Positions 24,423-35,724 of a DNA stretch of 64,000 nt are shown one piece after another. This DNA is from Burkholderia metallica. GTDB lineage: Bacteria > Pseudomonadota > Gammaproteobacteria > Burkholderiales > Burkholderiaceae. The notes under the pieces were generated by a model. That model saw nothing but the letters and a program-made list of their open reading frames with translations. It had not been told where the DNA came from and ran no database searches. The position numbers were made by a program, and so were the translations under genes. Every line of letters starts with the position of its first letter. Position 1 is the stretch's first letter. The stretch is from assembly GCF_902832845.1 (NCBI RefSeq), contig NZ_CADFDB010000007.1, positions 310,001-374,000 of the forward strand. The letters run 5' to 3'.

Positions 24423-27287
24423 TTATTTCGCGATCGATGCGCTCTTCAGGCGGCCGAATGCACCTTCGATGAGGGCCTTCTGCTGCTCGTAGTGCTTCGC
24501 GTAGTAGCCAACCGCCGGCGAGGCCGAAGCCGGACGGCCGCTGTATGCCAGCTTCTGCCCTTCCTTCATGCCTTCCTTCAGATGGTGCTCGACGTAGAAC
24601 CAGGGGCCCTGGTTCTGCGGCTCGTCCTGCACCCAGACCACTTCCGTCGCGTTCTCGTACTTCTTCATTTCGGCTTCGAACTGCTTGTGCGCGAACGGGT
24701 ACAGCTGCTCGATACGGATGATCGCGACATCGTTCGCCTTCGCTTCGCGGCGATGCGCGACGAGGTCGTAATACACACGGCCCGAGCAAACCAGCACGCG
24801 CTTGACCTTCTTCGCGTCGATGCCGCCGTCGGTTTCGCCCAGCACCGGCTGGAACGAACCCTTCGCGAGTTCCGACAGGTCCGACACCGCTTCCTTGTGA
24901 CGCAGCAGCGACTTCGGCGTCGCGACGATCAGCGGCTTGCGGAACAGGCGGATCATCTGGCGACGCAGCAGGTGGAAGATCTGCGCCGGCGTCGTCGGCT
25001 GGACGACCTGCATGTTGTGATCCGCGCACAGCTGCAGGAAACGCTCGATACGCGTGGACGAGTGTTCCGGACCCTGGCCTTCGTAGCCGTGAGGCAGCAG
25101 CATCGTGAGACCCGATACGCGGCCCCACTTCACTTCGCCCGACGAGATGAACTGGTCGATCACGACCTGCGCACCGTTGACGAAGTCGCCGAACTGGGCT
25201 TCCCACAGCACGAGCGTATTCGGCTCGGCGGTCGAGTAGCCGTATTCGAAGCCCAGCACTGCCTCTTCCGACAGCACCGAGTCGATCACCGTGAACTTCG
25301 CCTGACCGTCGGCGATGTTCTGCAGCGGCACGTACGTGCCGTCGTTCCAGCGCTCGCGATTCTGGTCGTGCAGCACCGCGTGACGGTGCGTGAACGTACC
25401 GCGGCCCGAGTCCTGGCCCGTCAGGCGCACCGAGTAGCCCGATGCGACGAGCGACGCGAACGCGAGGTGCTCGCCCATGCCCCAGTCGAGCGGCTGGTCG
25501 CCGCGCGCCATGTTGCGGCGGTCGTTGATCACGCGCTCGACGAGCGGGTGGACCTTGAAGTTTTCCGGCACCGTCGTGATGCGTTCGCCGAGGCGCTTCA
25601 GTTCGGCGAGCGGCACGGCGGTATCGGCGGCGTCGGTCCACTTGCGGTTCAGGAACGGAACCCAGTCGACCGCGTACTTGCTCTTGTAGTTCGACAGGAC
25701 CGGGTCGACCGTGTGGTGACCGTCGTCCATCGCCTTGCGGTACGCCTTCACGTAGTTGTCGGCGTCTTCCGCGGTGATCACGCCCTGCTGCACGAGCTTC
25801 TCGGCGTACAGCGCACGGGTGCCCGGATGCTGCGCGATCTTCTTGTACATCAGCGGCTGCGTAACCGCCGGCGTGTCCTGCTCGTTGTGACCCAGCTTGC
25901 GGAAGCAGACGATGTCGATCACGACATCCTTGTGGAACTGCATCCGGTAGTCGATCGCGATCTGGGTCGCGAGCACGACGGCTTCCGGATCGTCGCCGTT
26001 CACGTGCAGCACCGGCGCTTCGATCATCTTGACGACGTCGGTACAGTACAGCGTCGAGCGCGCATCGCGCGGGTCGGACGTCGTGAAGCCGATCTGGTTG
26101 TTGATGACGATGTGCAGCGTGCCGTGCGTGCCGTAACCGCGCGTCTGCGCGAGGTTCAGCGTTTCCATCACGACGCCCTGGCCCGCGAAGGCCGCGTCGC
26201 CGTGGATCTGCACCGGCAGCACCTGCAGGCCGTCTTCGTCGCCGCGACGGTCCATCCGCGCCTTCGCCGAACCTTCGACCACCGGGTTCACGATTTCGAG
26301 GTGCGACGGGTTGAACGCGAGCGACAGGTGGACCGGGCCGCCTTCCGTCGACACGTCCGACGAGAAGCCCTTGTGGTACTTCACGTCGCCGGCCGGCAGG
26401 TCGTCGACGTGCTTGCCTTCGAATTCGGCGAACAGGTCGGCCGGCATCTTGCCCAGCGTATTGACCAGCACGTTCAGACGGCCGCGGTGGGCCATGCCGA
26501 TGATGATTTCCTGCACGCCGCGCTTGCCCGCGTGCTGGACGACTTCGTCCATCGCCGCGATGAAGCTTTCGCCGCCTTCGAGCGAGAAGCGCTTCTGGCC
26601 GACGTACTTGGTATGCAGGTAGCGCTCGAGGCCTTCGGCGGCCGTCAGGCGATTGAGGATGTGCTTCTTCTCGTCCGCCGAGAAGTTCGGCGTCGCGCGG
26701 ATCGACTCCAGGCGCTCCTGCCACCAGCGCTTCTGCTCCGGATCGCTGATGTACATGTATTCGGCGCCGATCGTGCCGCAGTACGTGTCGCGCAGGCCCT
26801 TGACGATGTCACGCAGCGAAGCCTGGTCGAAACCGAAGTACAGGTTGCTTGCGCTGTACGTCTGGTCGAGGTCGCCTTCGGAGAAATCGTAGAACGCGGG
26901 TTCGAGCTCGGGAATGGCGGGGCGTTCGCGACGCTTCAGGGGATCCAGGTTGGCCCATTGCGAGCCGAGGAAGCGATACGCGCTGATGAGGGACTGCACG
27001 TGCACTTGCTTGCGCGCCGCAGCCAGATTGGTGGTGCTTTCGCGCGGGATGAAGGCATTGGCCTTCGCGCGCTCGGCGAACGATTCGACGATCGGGAAGT
27101 GAGCGACGTCATTGGCGTTCGAACCGTCGGTTGCAGGAACGTTCTGCAGCGCGTCGAAATACTCTCGCCAGTTCTCCGGCACCGATGCCGGATTGTTGAG
27201 GTATGCATCGTACAGTTCTTCAACGTACGAAGCATTGCCGCCGAACAGATAGGAGTTCAGCTGAAACTGCTTCATTACATCTGACAT
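24423..27287 (-). CDS. odhA: 2-Oxoglutarate dehydrogenase E1
   Basis: 954 residues. Typical SucA sequence: N-terminal QLNSYLFGGNASYVEELYDAY, the thiamine-diphosphate domain (GMAHRGRLNVLVNTLGK, GDAAFAGQGVVMETLNL) and the transketolase-like C-terminal half (FTHRHAVLHDQN, LPHGYEGQGPEHSSTRIERFLQL). It decarboxylates 2-oxoglutarate as the first and rate-limiting component of the complex. First gene of odhA-odhB-lpdA. A GGTGAG element precedes the ATG; an in-frame ATG lies 4 codons later. Confidence 0.97.
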   Translation of the reverse strand: MSDVMKQFQLNSYLFGGNASYVEELYDAYLNNPASVPENWREYFDALQNVPATDGSNANDVAHFPIVESFAERAKANAFIPRESTTNLAAARKQVHVQSLISAYRFLGSQWANLDPLKRRERPAIPELEPAFYDFSEGDLDQTYSASNLYFGFDQASLRDIVKGLRDTYCGTIGAEYMYISDPEQKRWWQERLESIRATPNFSADEKKHILNRLTAAEGLERYLHTKYVGQKRFSLEGGESFIAAMDEVVQHAGKRGVQEIIIGMAHRGRLNVLVNTLGKMPADLFAEFEGKHVDDLPAGDVKYHKGFSSDVSTEGGPVHLSLAFNPSHLEIVNPVVEGSAKARMDRRGDEDGLQVLPVQIHGDAAFAGQGVVMETLNLAQTRGYGTHGTLHIVINNQIGFTTSDPRDARSTLYCTDVVKMIEAPVLHVNGDDPEAVVLATQIAIDYRMQFHKDVVIDIVCFRKLGHNEQDTPAVTQPLMYKKIAQHPGTRALYAEKLVQQGVITAEDADNYVKAYRKAMDDGHHTVDPVLSNYKSKYAVDWVPFLNRKWTDAADTAVPLAELKRLGERITTVPENFKVHPLVERVINDRRNMARGDQPLDWGMGEHLAFASLVASGYSVRLTGQDSGRGTFTHRHAVLHDQNRERWNDGTYVPLQNIADGQAKFTVIDSVLSEEAVLGFEYGYSTAEPNTLVLWEAQFGDFVNGAQVVIDQFISSGEVKWGRVSGLTMLLPHGYEGQGPEHSSTRIERFLQLCADHNMQVVQPTTPAQIFHLLRRQMIRLFRKPLIVATPKSLLRHKEAVSDLSELAKGSFQPVLGETDGGIDAKKVKRVLVCSGRVYYDLVAHRREAKANDVAIIRIEQLYPFAHKQFEAEMKKYENATEVVWVQDEPQNQGPWFYVEHHLKEGMKEGQKLAYSGRPASASPAVGYYAKHYEQQKALIEGAFGRLKSASIAK

Positions 27288-27550
27288 TTTACGCTCACCT
27301 TTCTTCGAGCTTCTCGAGAAATAGCGGGTTACTCAACCTTCCGCGACACGGCCTGACCGTTTAGCGGATTGCGAATCAAGTCTTGCTTGGAAGGACCTAA
27401 AACTTGCGTGCGCGCAGCATATCACAGAACCAATACCGGAGTTCACGGCGAGATGTGCCCGAAAGCGCCGCGCAGCGGGGTTTCGCCGGATTGCCACGAC
27501 CCGCGGGAACAGTGTCTTGCAGATAACCCGATTGCCCGTCGCACGGATGC
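27288..27550. other. Intergenic region upstream of odhA
   Basis: About 260 nt with no credible gene. It should contain the odhA promoter on the minus strand. Several TTG-rich elements are present, but no pair with correct spacing is convincing. Confidence 0.5.
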
Positions 27551-27579
27551 AAAAAAGGCTGCCCGGGGGCAGCCTTTTT
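27551..27579 (-). terminator. Terminator of typA
   Basis: Symmetrical hairpin AAAAAAGGCTGCCC-GGG-GGCAGCCTTTTT, 25 nt beyond the typA stop. The flanking A and T runs would also allow plus-strand activity. Confidence 0.88.
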
Positions 27580-27603
27580 CGTCATGCGCGGGAACAGCCG
27601 AAC

Positions 27604-29430
<1,827 letters not shown>

Positions 29431-29461
29431 AGAAACCTGGAAATCGTTTGAACGCGCAAAA

Positions 29462-29522
29462 GCGCCCGCTCGTTTTTCACGGGCGCGCGCATTGCAGCTT
29501 GGAAAGCCGTAAATTATAGCAC
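29462..29522 (-). promoter_or_regulatory. typA promoter and leader hairpin
   Basis: On the minus strand an extended -10 (TGCTATAAT, 29513-29521) would start transcription near 29506, giving a leader of about 76 nt. No good -35 is visible, as is usual for extended -10 promoters. The leader can form a stem GCGCCCG / CGGGCGC (29462-29486) followed by TTTT, which may be a weak terminator or a structured leader. Confidence 0.55.
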
Positions 29523-29694
29523 GTCAGAATGTCGGCAGCCGATGAACACGCTGCAACGCAACAAGCCGGCCGGCTCGCCCTCCCCCTCGAACGCGCCGAT
29601 CGGTCGTGGCCCGCGCGGCCGGCCCGCGCCAAAACCTTATTGGGATAAGGGATTTTCGGCGCACGAAGCGCGCCCTTTGCCGTTCGATTAACAT

Positions 29695-29723
29695 TTGCCG
29701 CGGCAAGCAACTGTGCCTATACT
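29695..29723 (+). promoter_or_regulatory. marR promoter with overlapping operator
   Basis: -35 TTGCCG (29695-29700), a 17-nt spacer and -10 TATACT (29718-29723). The perfect palindrome TTGCCGCGGCAA (29695-29706) covers the -35 element, so a repressor bound there would block RNA polymerase. A related site is at 30253-30264, between marR and the efflux genes. Confidence 0.7.
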
Positions 29724-29757
29724 GCTGCCTAGTCAACTATTGCAGCTTCAGCGTTTT

Positions 29758-30249
29758 ATGTCGGATTCTTCTACCCAACCGCCCGTTTCGCCGCTGTCCT
29801 CGTATCAGATGAACGACAGCGTCGGTTATCTGATGTCGCGCGTGAAGTCGGTGATGACCAACCTGGTCACGCAACGCACGCAGGAAGAGCTCGGCATCAC
29901 GGGCACGCAGGCGAGCATGCTGTTCATGATCGCGGTCGGCAAGTGCTCGACGGCCGCCGAGCTCGCCCGCGAATACGGGATCGATGCAAGTGCGGTCACG
30001 CGCCTGCTCGACCGGGTCGAGAAACGCGGCCTGCTGTCCCGCGTGCGCAGCGTCGAGGACCGGCGCGTCGTCCGCCTCGAGCTGACCGACGAAGGCCGTG
30101 CGCTCGCCGAACGCCTGCCGCCGATTTTCCGCAGCGTGCTCGACCAGGTGCTGGACGGGTTTACGCCGGAGGAAGTCGGGTTCCTGAAGAGCATGTTGCG
30201 CCGCATTCTCAGCAATTACTGCGAAACCGCTGGCGCCAGCATCACGTAA
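29758..30249 (+). CDS. MarR-family transcriptional repressor of the efflux operon
   Basis: 163 residues with a winged-helix MarR domain: SYQMNDSVGYLMSRVKSVMTNLVTQ, the recognition helix region CSTAAELAREYGIDASAVTRLLDRVEKRGLL and the wing SRVRSVEDRRVVRLELTDEGRALAE. The start at 29758 lies downstream of the predicted transcription start (about 29730); an earlier ATG at 29695 is inside the promoter. It directly precedes and is co-oriented with an outer-membrane factor-EmrA-EmrB operon, as in EmrR-type systems. Matching TTGCC-N4-CAA dyads on both sides of the gene suggest autoregulation. Confidence 0.93.
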   Translation: MSDSSTQPPVSPLSSYQMNDSVGYLMSRVKSVMTNLVTQRTQEELGITGTQASMLFMIAVGKCSTAAELAREYGIDASAVTRLLDRVEKRGLLSRVRSVEDRRVVRLELTDEGRALAERLPPIFRSVLDQVLDGFTPEEVGFLKSMLRRILSNYCETAGASIT

Positions 30250-30250
30250 T

Positions 30251-30266
30251 AATTGCCATAACAATT
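30251..30266 (+). promoter_or_regulatory. Candidate MarR operator upstream of the efflux genes
   Basis: AATTGCCATAACAATT is a 16-nt dyad of the form AATTG-N2-AT-N2-CAATT, directly after the marR stop codon and 5 nt before a TTGACA hexamer. Its core TTGCCATAACAA matches the marR promoter palindrome TTGCCGCGGCAA at eight of twelve positions. Confidence 0.55.
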
Positions 30267-30336
30267 ACTTTTGACAGATTAATGTAAGGAAATCCTTGCA
30301 GTGTCCATCATTCATTCCGAGTCAGGGATCAGCGCG

Positions 30337-31833
30337 ATGAAATCCTCCCCGTTGTCCGTGCGCGCCGGGTCGTGCCGCGCCGCCGTCGCCGCTGCGGTCG
30401 CCGCACTGGCGCTGGCGGGCTGCGCGAACTACATCGGCATCAAGAGCGACAAGCAGATCGCCCCCGCGTCGCAATTCGAATCCGCGCAGAGCCTGCCGGC
30501 CCAGGGCGGCCAGTGGCCGGCGCTCGACTGGGCCGGCCAGTTCGGCGATCCGCAGCTGCCGAAGCTGATCGACGAAGCCCTGCAGGGCAATCCGTCGATC
30601 GCGCAGGCGCAGGCACGCATCGCCAAGGCGTCGTCGTACATCGAATCGTCGCGCTCGAACCTGATGCCGAAGGCGGAAGCCAGCTATTCGTGGACGCGCG
30701 AACTGTATTCGTCGAACGCACTGTTCCCGCCCCCGTACGGCGGCCAGTGGTACAGCGAAAACAACGCGCTCGCAAGCGCGTCATGGGAACTCGACCTGTG
30801 GGGCAAGAACCGCGAACGCCTGCACACCGCCGTATCGCAGGAAAAGGCGGCCGAAGCCGACATGCAGCAGGCGCACATCACGCTCGCATCGTCGGTCGCG
30901 CGCACCTATAACTCGCTCGCGCAGCTCTACGCGCTGCGCGATATCGCCCAGCGCGAGATCACCAATCGCGAGACGGTCGGCAAGATTACCGACGGCCGCG
31001 TGTCGGCCGGCCTCGACACCAACGTCGAACGCCAGACGGCTCGCGGCAACATCGCGACGACCCAAGCTTCGCTGTCGGACCTCGACGGCCAGATCACGTC
31101 GGTGCGCTACCAGCTCGCCGCGCTGCTCGGCAAGGGTCCGGATCGCGGGCTGCAGATCGCCGTACCCGTGATGAACCCGACCGGCGAAGTCGCGCTGCCC
31201 GGCAACCTGCCGGCCGATCTCGTGTCGCGCCGCCCCGACATCGTCGCCGCGCGCTGGCAGGTCGAAGCCGCGATGCACGACGTGAAGGAAGCGAAGGCCG
31301 AGTTCTATCCGGACGTGAACCTTGCGGCCGGCTTCGGCTTCGATGCGTTCGGCTGGGGCAAATTCCTGAACTTCGCGAGCCGTCAGGCACAGTTCGGCCC
31401 GGCGATCCATCTGCCGATTTTCGACGCCGGCGCGCTGCGCGCGCAGCTCAAGGGCCGCTACGCGGACTTCGACCTGTCGGTCGCGAACTACAACCAGACG
31501 CTGATCAGCGCACTGAACGACGTCGCGACGCAGGTCGCGTCGATCCGCGCGATCGATCGCCAGATGGGCGATGCGCAACGCGCGCTCGACGCCTCGACGC
31601 GCGCGTACGACCTCGCGGTCATCCGCTACAAGGCGGGCCTGTCGCCGCAACTGCAGGTGCTGACCGCGGACAGTAACCGCCTCGCGTCGGAGCAGACGGT
31701 GACCAACCTGAAGATGCGCCGACGCGACATGCAGCTCGCGCTGATCAAGGCGCTCGGCGGCGGATTCGATGCAACCGGCACGCCGCTCGCCGCGCCCGAT
31801 ACCGGCAAGCCGACAAAACAGGCCGCCAACTGA
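30337..31833 (+). CDS. Outer-membrane efflux factor (NodT/OprM-family lipoprotein)
   Basis: About 498 residues. A signal peptide ends in a lipobox (LALAGC), then come two OEP domains. Family hallmarks are QWPALDWAGQFGDPQLPKLIDEAL, NPSIAQAQARIAKA, ASWELDLWGKNRERL, SRRPDIVAARWQVEAAMHDVKEAKAEFYPDVNLAAGFG and PIFDAGALRAQL. It is the TolC-like channel of a tripartite pump with the two following genes. The start ATG at 30337 follows AGGGA; a GTG at 30301 is an alternative but would place the signal peptide inside the protein. Confidence 0.94.
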   Translation: MKSSPLSVRAGSCRAAVAAAVAALALAGCANYIGIKSDKQIAPASQFESAQSLPAQGGQWPALDWAGQFGDPQLPKLIDEALQGNPSIAQAQARIAKASSYIESSRSNLMPKAEASYSWTRELYSSNALFPPPYGGQWYSENNALASASWELDLWGKNRERLHTAVSQEKAAEADMQQAHITLASSVARTYNSLAQLYALRDIAQREITNRETVGKITDGRVSAGLDTNVERQTARGNIATTQASLSDLDGQITSVRYQLAALLGKGPDRGLQIAVPVMNPTGEVALPGNLPADLVSRRPDIVAARWQVEAAMHDVKEAKAEFYPDVNLAAGFGFDAFGWGKFLNFASRQAQFGPAIHLPIFDAGALRAQLKGRYADFDLSVANYNQTLISALNDVATQVASIRAIDRQMGDAQRALDASTRAYDLAVIRYKAGLSPQLQVLTADSNRLASEQTVTNLKMRRRDMQLALIKALGGGFDATGTPLAAPDTGKPTKQAAN

Positions 31834-31885
31834 TCCGGCGCCACCACTACGCAGACACTCGAAATAACGGACGGAGAAAATCGCC

Positions 31886-33100
31886 ATGAGCGACCAACAA
31901 AACGCCGCCAGCGCGCAGCCGCAGAACAACGGCAAGCGCAAACGAATGATGACGCTGCTCGTCGCGGTCATCGTGATCGCGGCCATCGCATACGGCCTGT
32001 ACTACTTCCTCGTCGCCCGCTTCCATGAAGACACCGACGACGCCTACGTGAACGGCAACGTCGTGCAGATCACGCCGCAGGTGACGGGCACCGTGATCGC
32101 GGTGAAGGCGGACGATACGCAGACGGTCAAGGCCGGCGATCCGCTCGTCGTGCTCGACCCGGCCGACTCGCAGGTCGCGCTGCAGCAGGCGGAAGCCAAC
32201 CTGGCGCAGACGGTGCGCCAGGTGCGCGGCCTGTTCGTCAACGACGACCAGTACCGCGCGCAAGTCGCGCTGCGCCAGTCCGATCTGTCGAAGGCCCAGG
32301 ACGACCTCCGCCGCCGCATGGCCGTCGCGCAGACGGGCGCCGTGTCGCAGGAAGAAATCTCGCACGCACGCGACGCGGTGAAGGCCGCGCAGGCGTCGGT
32401 CGACGCCGCGCAGCAGCAGCTCGCATCGAACCGCGCGCTGACCGCGAACACGACGATCGCATCGCACCCCAACGTATTGGCCGCGGCCGCGAAGGTTCGC
32501 GACGCCTACCTCGCGAACGCGCGTAACGTGCTGCCGGCGCCGGTCACCGGCTACGTTGCGAAGCGCTCGGTGCAGGTCGGCCAGCGCGTGTCGCCGGGCA
32601 ACCCGCTGATGTCCGTGGTGCCGCTGAATGCCGTCTGGGTCGACGCGAACTTCAAGGAAGTCCAGCTGAAGCACATGCGCATCGGCCAGCCGGTCGAAAT
32701 GACGGCCGACATCTACGGCTCGTCGGTCACGTATCACGGGAAGGTCGTCGGTTTCTCGGCGGGCACGGGCTCGGCATTCTCGCTGCTGCCGGCACAGAAC
32801 GCGACCGGCAACTGGATCAAGGTCGTGCAGCGCCTGCCGGTGCGGATCGAACTCGACCCGAAGGATCTCGACAAGCATCCGCTGCGCATCGGCCTGTCGA
32901 TGCAGGTCGACGTGGACATCAAGGACGAACGCGGCGACCAGCTCGTCAACGCGCCGAACACCGTCTATGAGACCAACGTGTTCGCGAAGTACGGTGACGA
33001 AGCCGACGCCGAAATCGCGCGCATCATCGCCGAGAACGCCGGCGGCAACGCGACGGCACCGGTCGCGGCGAAGCAGAGCAGCGCCGCGAAAATGATGTAA
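31886..33100 (+). CDS. emrA: Membrane-fusion protein of an MFS efflux pump (EmrA-like)
   Basis: 404 residues. One N-terminal membrane helix (MMTLLVAVIVIAAIAYGLYYFLV), then a HlyD/EmrA barrel-sandwich domain: HEDTDDAYVNGNVVQITPQVTGTVIAVKADDTQTVKAGDPLVVLDPADSQVAL. A long coiled-coil hairpin follows, then ARNVLPAPVTGYVAKRSVQVGQRVSPGNPLMSVVPLNAVWVDANFKE. It bridges the MFS transporter and the outer-membrane factor. It starts 52 nt after the channel gene and ends 28 nt before emrB. Confidence 0.94.
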   Translation: MSDQQNAASAQPQNNGKRKRMMTLLVAVIVIAAIAYGLYYFLVARFHEDTDDAYVNGNVVQITPQVTGTVIAVKADDTQTVKAGDPLVVLDPADSQVALQQAEANLAQTVRQVRGLFVNDDQYRAQVALRQSDLSKAQDDLRRRMAVAQTGAVSQEEISHARDAVKAAQASVDAAQQQLASNRALTANTTIASHPNVLAAAAKVRDAYLANARNVLPAPVTGYVAKRSVQVGQRVSPGNPLMSVVPLNAVWVDANFKEVQLKHMRIGQPVEMTADIYGSSVTYHGKVVGFSAGTGSAFSLLPAQNATGNWIKVVQRLPVRIELDPKDLDKHPLRIGLSMQVDVDIKDERGDQLVNAPNTVYETNVFAKYGDEADAEIARIIAENAGGNATAPVAAKQSSAAKMM

Positions 33101-33128
33101 CCGTTCCGACTCCGGAAAGACAACCGAC

Positions 33129-34688
33129 ATGGCACAGGCTCCCGTCTCCTACCCGCCCTTGCAGGGCGGGCAACTCGTACTCGGGACGATCGCGGTATCG
33201 CTCGCGGTGTTCATGAACGTGCTCGACACGTCCATCGCGAACGTCGCGATCCCGACCATCTCGGGCGACCTCGGCGTGTCGTCCGACCAGGGCACATGGG
33301 TCATCACGTCGTTCGCGGTCGCGAACGCGATCTCGGTGCCGCTGACGGGCTGGCTGACCGACCGCTTCGGACAGGTCCGCCTGTTCCTCGCGTCGATCAT
33401 CCTGTTCGTCATCTCGTCGTGGATGTGCGGGCTGTCGCCGAACCTGCCGTTCCTGCTCGGGTCGCGCGTGCTCCAGGGCGCGGTCGCCGGCCCGATGATT
33501 CCGCTGTCGCAATCGCTGCTGCTGTCGAGTTATCCGCGCGCGAAGGCGCCGATGGCGCTCGCGCTATGGTCGATGACGACGCTGATCGCACCCGTCGCGG
33601 GCCCGATCCTCGGCGGCTGGATCTCGGACAACTATTCGTGGCCGTGGATCTTCTACGTGAACATTCCGGTCGGCATTGCCGCCGCGCTCGCCACGTGGTC
33701 GATCTACCGCACCCGCGAATCGACGGTGCGCCGCGCGCCGATCGACGGCGTGGGGCTGGCGCTGCTCGTGCTGTGGGTCGGCTCGCTGCAGATCATGCTC
33801 GACAAGGGCAAGGATCTCGACTGGTTCGCATCGACGACGATCGTCGCACTGGCGCTGATCGCGGTCATCGCGTTCGCGTTCTTCGTGATCTGGGAACTGA
33901 CCGCCGAACACCCCGTCGTCGACCTGTCGCTGTTCCGCATGCGGAATTTCACGGGCGGCACGATCGCGCTGGCCGTCGGCTACGGACTCTACTTCGGCAA
34001 CCTCGTGCTGCTGCCGCTGTGGCTGCAGACCCAGATCGGCTACACGGCAACCGACGCCGGTCTCGTGATGGCGCCGGTCGGGCTGTTCGCGATCCTGCTG
34101 TCGCCGCTGACCGGCAAGTTCCTGCCGCGCACCGATCCGCGCTACATCGCGACCGCCGCGTTCCTGATCTTCGCACTGTGTTTCTGGATGCGTTCGCAGT
34201 ACACGACGGGCGTCGACGAATGGTCGCTGACGTTGCCGACACTCGTGCAGGGTATCGCGATGGCGGGCTTCTTCATCCCGCTCGTGTCGATCACGTTGTC
34301 CGGCCTGCCCGGCCACCGCATTCCCGCGGCATCGGGCCTGTCGAACTTCGTGCGGATCATGTGCGGCGGCATCGGCACGTCGATCTTCCAGACCGCGTGG
34401 GATCACCGCAACAATTTCCATCATGCGCAGCTGGTCGAGCAGGCGAACGTGTACAACCCGACGTTCAACCAGGCCGTCACGCAGATGGGCAACCTCGGGC
34501 TGACACAGAACCAGGCGCACGGGCTGATCAACAATCTGGCCACGCAACAGGCCGCGCAGCTCGGCGTGAACGACCTGTTCTACATCTCCGCGGTGATCTT
34601 CGTGCTGCTGATCGGACTGATCTGGATCACCAAGCCCGAACGCGCGGGCGGCGGCGACGCCGGTGCGGCCGCATCGGCCGCTCACTGA
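33129..34688 (+). CDS. emrB: DHA2-family MFS multidrug transporter (EmrB-like)
   Basis: 519 residues with about 14 membrane helices. Family motifs are LDTSIANVAIPTISGDLGVSSDQGTWVITSF (motif D1 region), GWLTDRFGQVR (motif A) and GSRVLQGAVAGPMIPLSQSLLL. It uses the proton gradient to export drugs or fatty-acid-like compounds through the tripartite complex. Substrates cannot be told from sequence; Burkholderia relatives export aromatic acids and antibiotics. Last gene of the operon, followed by a strong terminator. Confidence 0.94.
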   Translation: MAQAPVSYPPLQGGQLVLGTIAVSLAVFMNVLDTSIANVAIPTISGDLGVSSDQGTWVITSFAVANAISVPLTGWLTDRFGQVRLFLASIILFVISSWMCGLSPNLPFLLGSRVLQGAVAGPMIPLSQSLLLSSYPRAKAPMALALWSMTTLIAPVAGPILGGWISDNYSWPWIFYVNIPVGIAAALATWSIYRTRESTVRRAPIDGVGLALLVLWVGSLQIMLDKGKDLDWFASTTIVALALIAVIAFAFFVIWELTAEHPVVDLSLFRMRNFTGGTIALAVGYGLYFGNLVLLPLWLQTQIGYTATDAGLVMAPVGLFAILLSPLTGKFLPRTDPRYIATAAFLIFALCFWMRSQYTTGVDEWSLTLPTLVQGIAMAGFFIPLVSITLSGLPGHRIPAASGLSNFVRIMCGGIGTSIFQTAWDHRNNFHHAQLVEQANVYNPTFNQAVTQMGNLGLTQNQAHGLINNLATQQAAQLGVNDLFYISAVIFVLLIGLIWITKPERAGGGDAGAAASAAH

Positions 34689-34712
34689 GCAAGACCCGCC
34701 AGCGCATCAAAC

Positions 34713-34742
34713 AAAAAGCCCGGTCGTTCGACCGGGCTTTTT
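34713..34742. terminator. Bidirectional terminator between emrB and truB
   Basis: AAAAAGCCCGGTCG-TT-CGACCGGGCTTTTT, a 14-bp symmetrical stem with A and T flanks. It can end both the plus-strand efflux operon and the minus-strand rimP-truB operon. Confidence 0.9.
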
Positions 34743-34778
34743 CCATTCGGACACCGCGCACGCGCGTGCGCCATTGCG

Positions 34779-35711
34779 TCACGCTGCCGTCACGACGAGC
34801 CGTTCCGGCGCGAGCACGCCATTCGCCTTGCGTGCGACGCCGAGCAACCGCGTTGCGTCGTACACGCGCACGCGCTCGCCATCGGCCGCCGCGACTGGTG
34901 CGAGTTCCGACAGCGGCAGACGCTGGCCGTGCAGAAACCGCTTCGCGGACGCTTCATCGAGACGAACGGCCGGAAACGTCGACAGCAATGCATCGACCGG
35001 TTGAAGCCATGCATCGCGAGCCGACTCGGCCGCATCCGACAGCGCATCGAGCGTCACCGCATGCTCGAGCGTCAGCGCGCCGACACCCGTGCGACGCAGC
35101 ATCGTCAGATGCGCGCCGCAACCGAGTGCCTCGCCGATATCCTCCGCCAGCGTGCGAACGTAAGTGCCTTTACTGCAGGTCACGCGGAACGTCACGTCAG
35201 GCAGGTCGCACGCGAGCAGGTCGAGTGCGAGGATGGTCACGTTGCGCCCCTCGCGCTCGACGGTTTGCCCGGCGCGCGCATATTCGTACAGTGGCTTGCC
35301 GTCGCGCTTGAGCGCCGAATACATCGGCGGCACCTGCACGATCTCGCCGGTGAAGCGCGCAAGCGCGGCTTCCACCGCCGTGCGATCGCATTCGACGGGC
35401 CGCGTGTCGATCACGTCGCCTTCCGCGTCGCCGGTGGCCGTGCGTTGGCCGAGACGCATCGTCGCCTCGTAGGTCTTGTCCGCGTCGAGCAGATCCTGCG
35501 AGAACTTCGTCGCCTCGCCGAAGCACAGCGGCAGCAGGCCGGAAGCCAGCGGATCGAGCGTGCCGGTGTGGCCGGCTTTCTTCGCGAGCAGCAGGCGCTT
35601 GGCGCGAATCAGCGCATCGTTGCTCGACAGGCCTACCGGCTTGTCGAGCAGGAGGACACCGTCCAGCACGCGCCGGGGTACGCGCGGACGTTGGGGTGCT
35701 GCATTCGTCAT
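34779..35711 (-). CDS. truB: tRNA pseudouridine-55 synthase
   Basis: 310 residues. GVLLLDKPVGLSSNDALIRAKR at the N-terminus and GHTGTLDPLASGLLPLCFGEATK with the catalytic Asp, followed by KTYEATMRLGQRTATGDAEGDV and a C-terminal PUA-like domain. It makes pseudouridine 55 in the T-loop of tRNAs. Last gene of the rimP-nusA-infB-rbfA-truB operon, 13 nt after rbfA. Confidence 0.97.
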   Translation of the reverse strand: MTNAAPQRPRVPRRVLDGVLLLDKPVGLSSNDALIRAKRLLLAKKAGHTGTLDPLASGLLPLCFGEATKFSQDLLDADKTYEATMRLGQRTATGDAEGDVIDTRPVECDRTAVEAALARFTGEIVQVPPMYSALKRDGKPLYEYARAGQTVEREGRNVTILALDLLACDLPDVTFRVTCSKGTYVRTLAEDIGEALGCGAHLTMLRRTGVGALTLEHAVTLDALSDAAESARDAWLQPVDALLSTFPAVRLDEASAKRFLHGQRLPLSELAPVAAADGERVRVYDATRLLGVARKANGVLAPERLVVTAA

Positions 35712-35724
35712 AGGCCGGTCGAGC

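Noticed and set aside
24492-27284. A 930-codon plus-strand ORF opposite odhA
   Set aside because: Antisense shadow of odhA caused by codon bias; no ribosome-binding site or domain.
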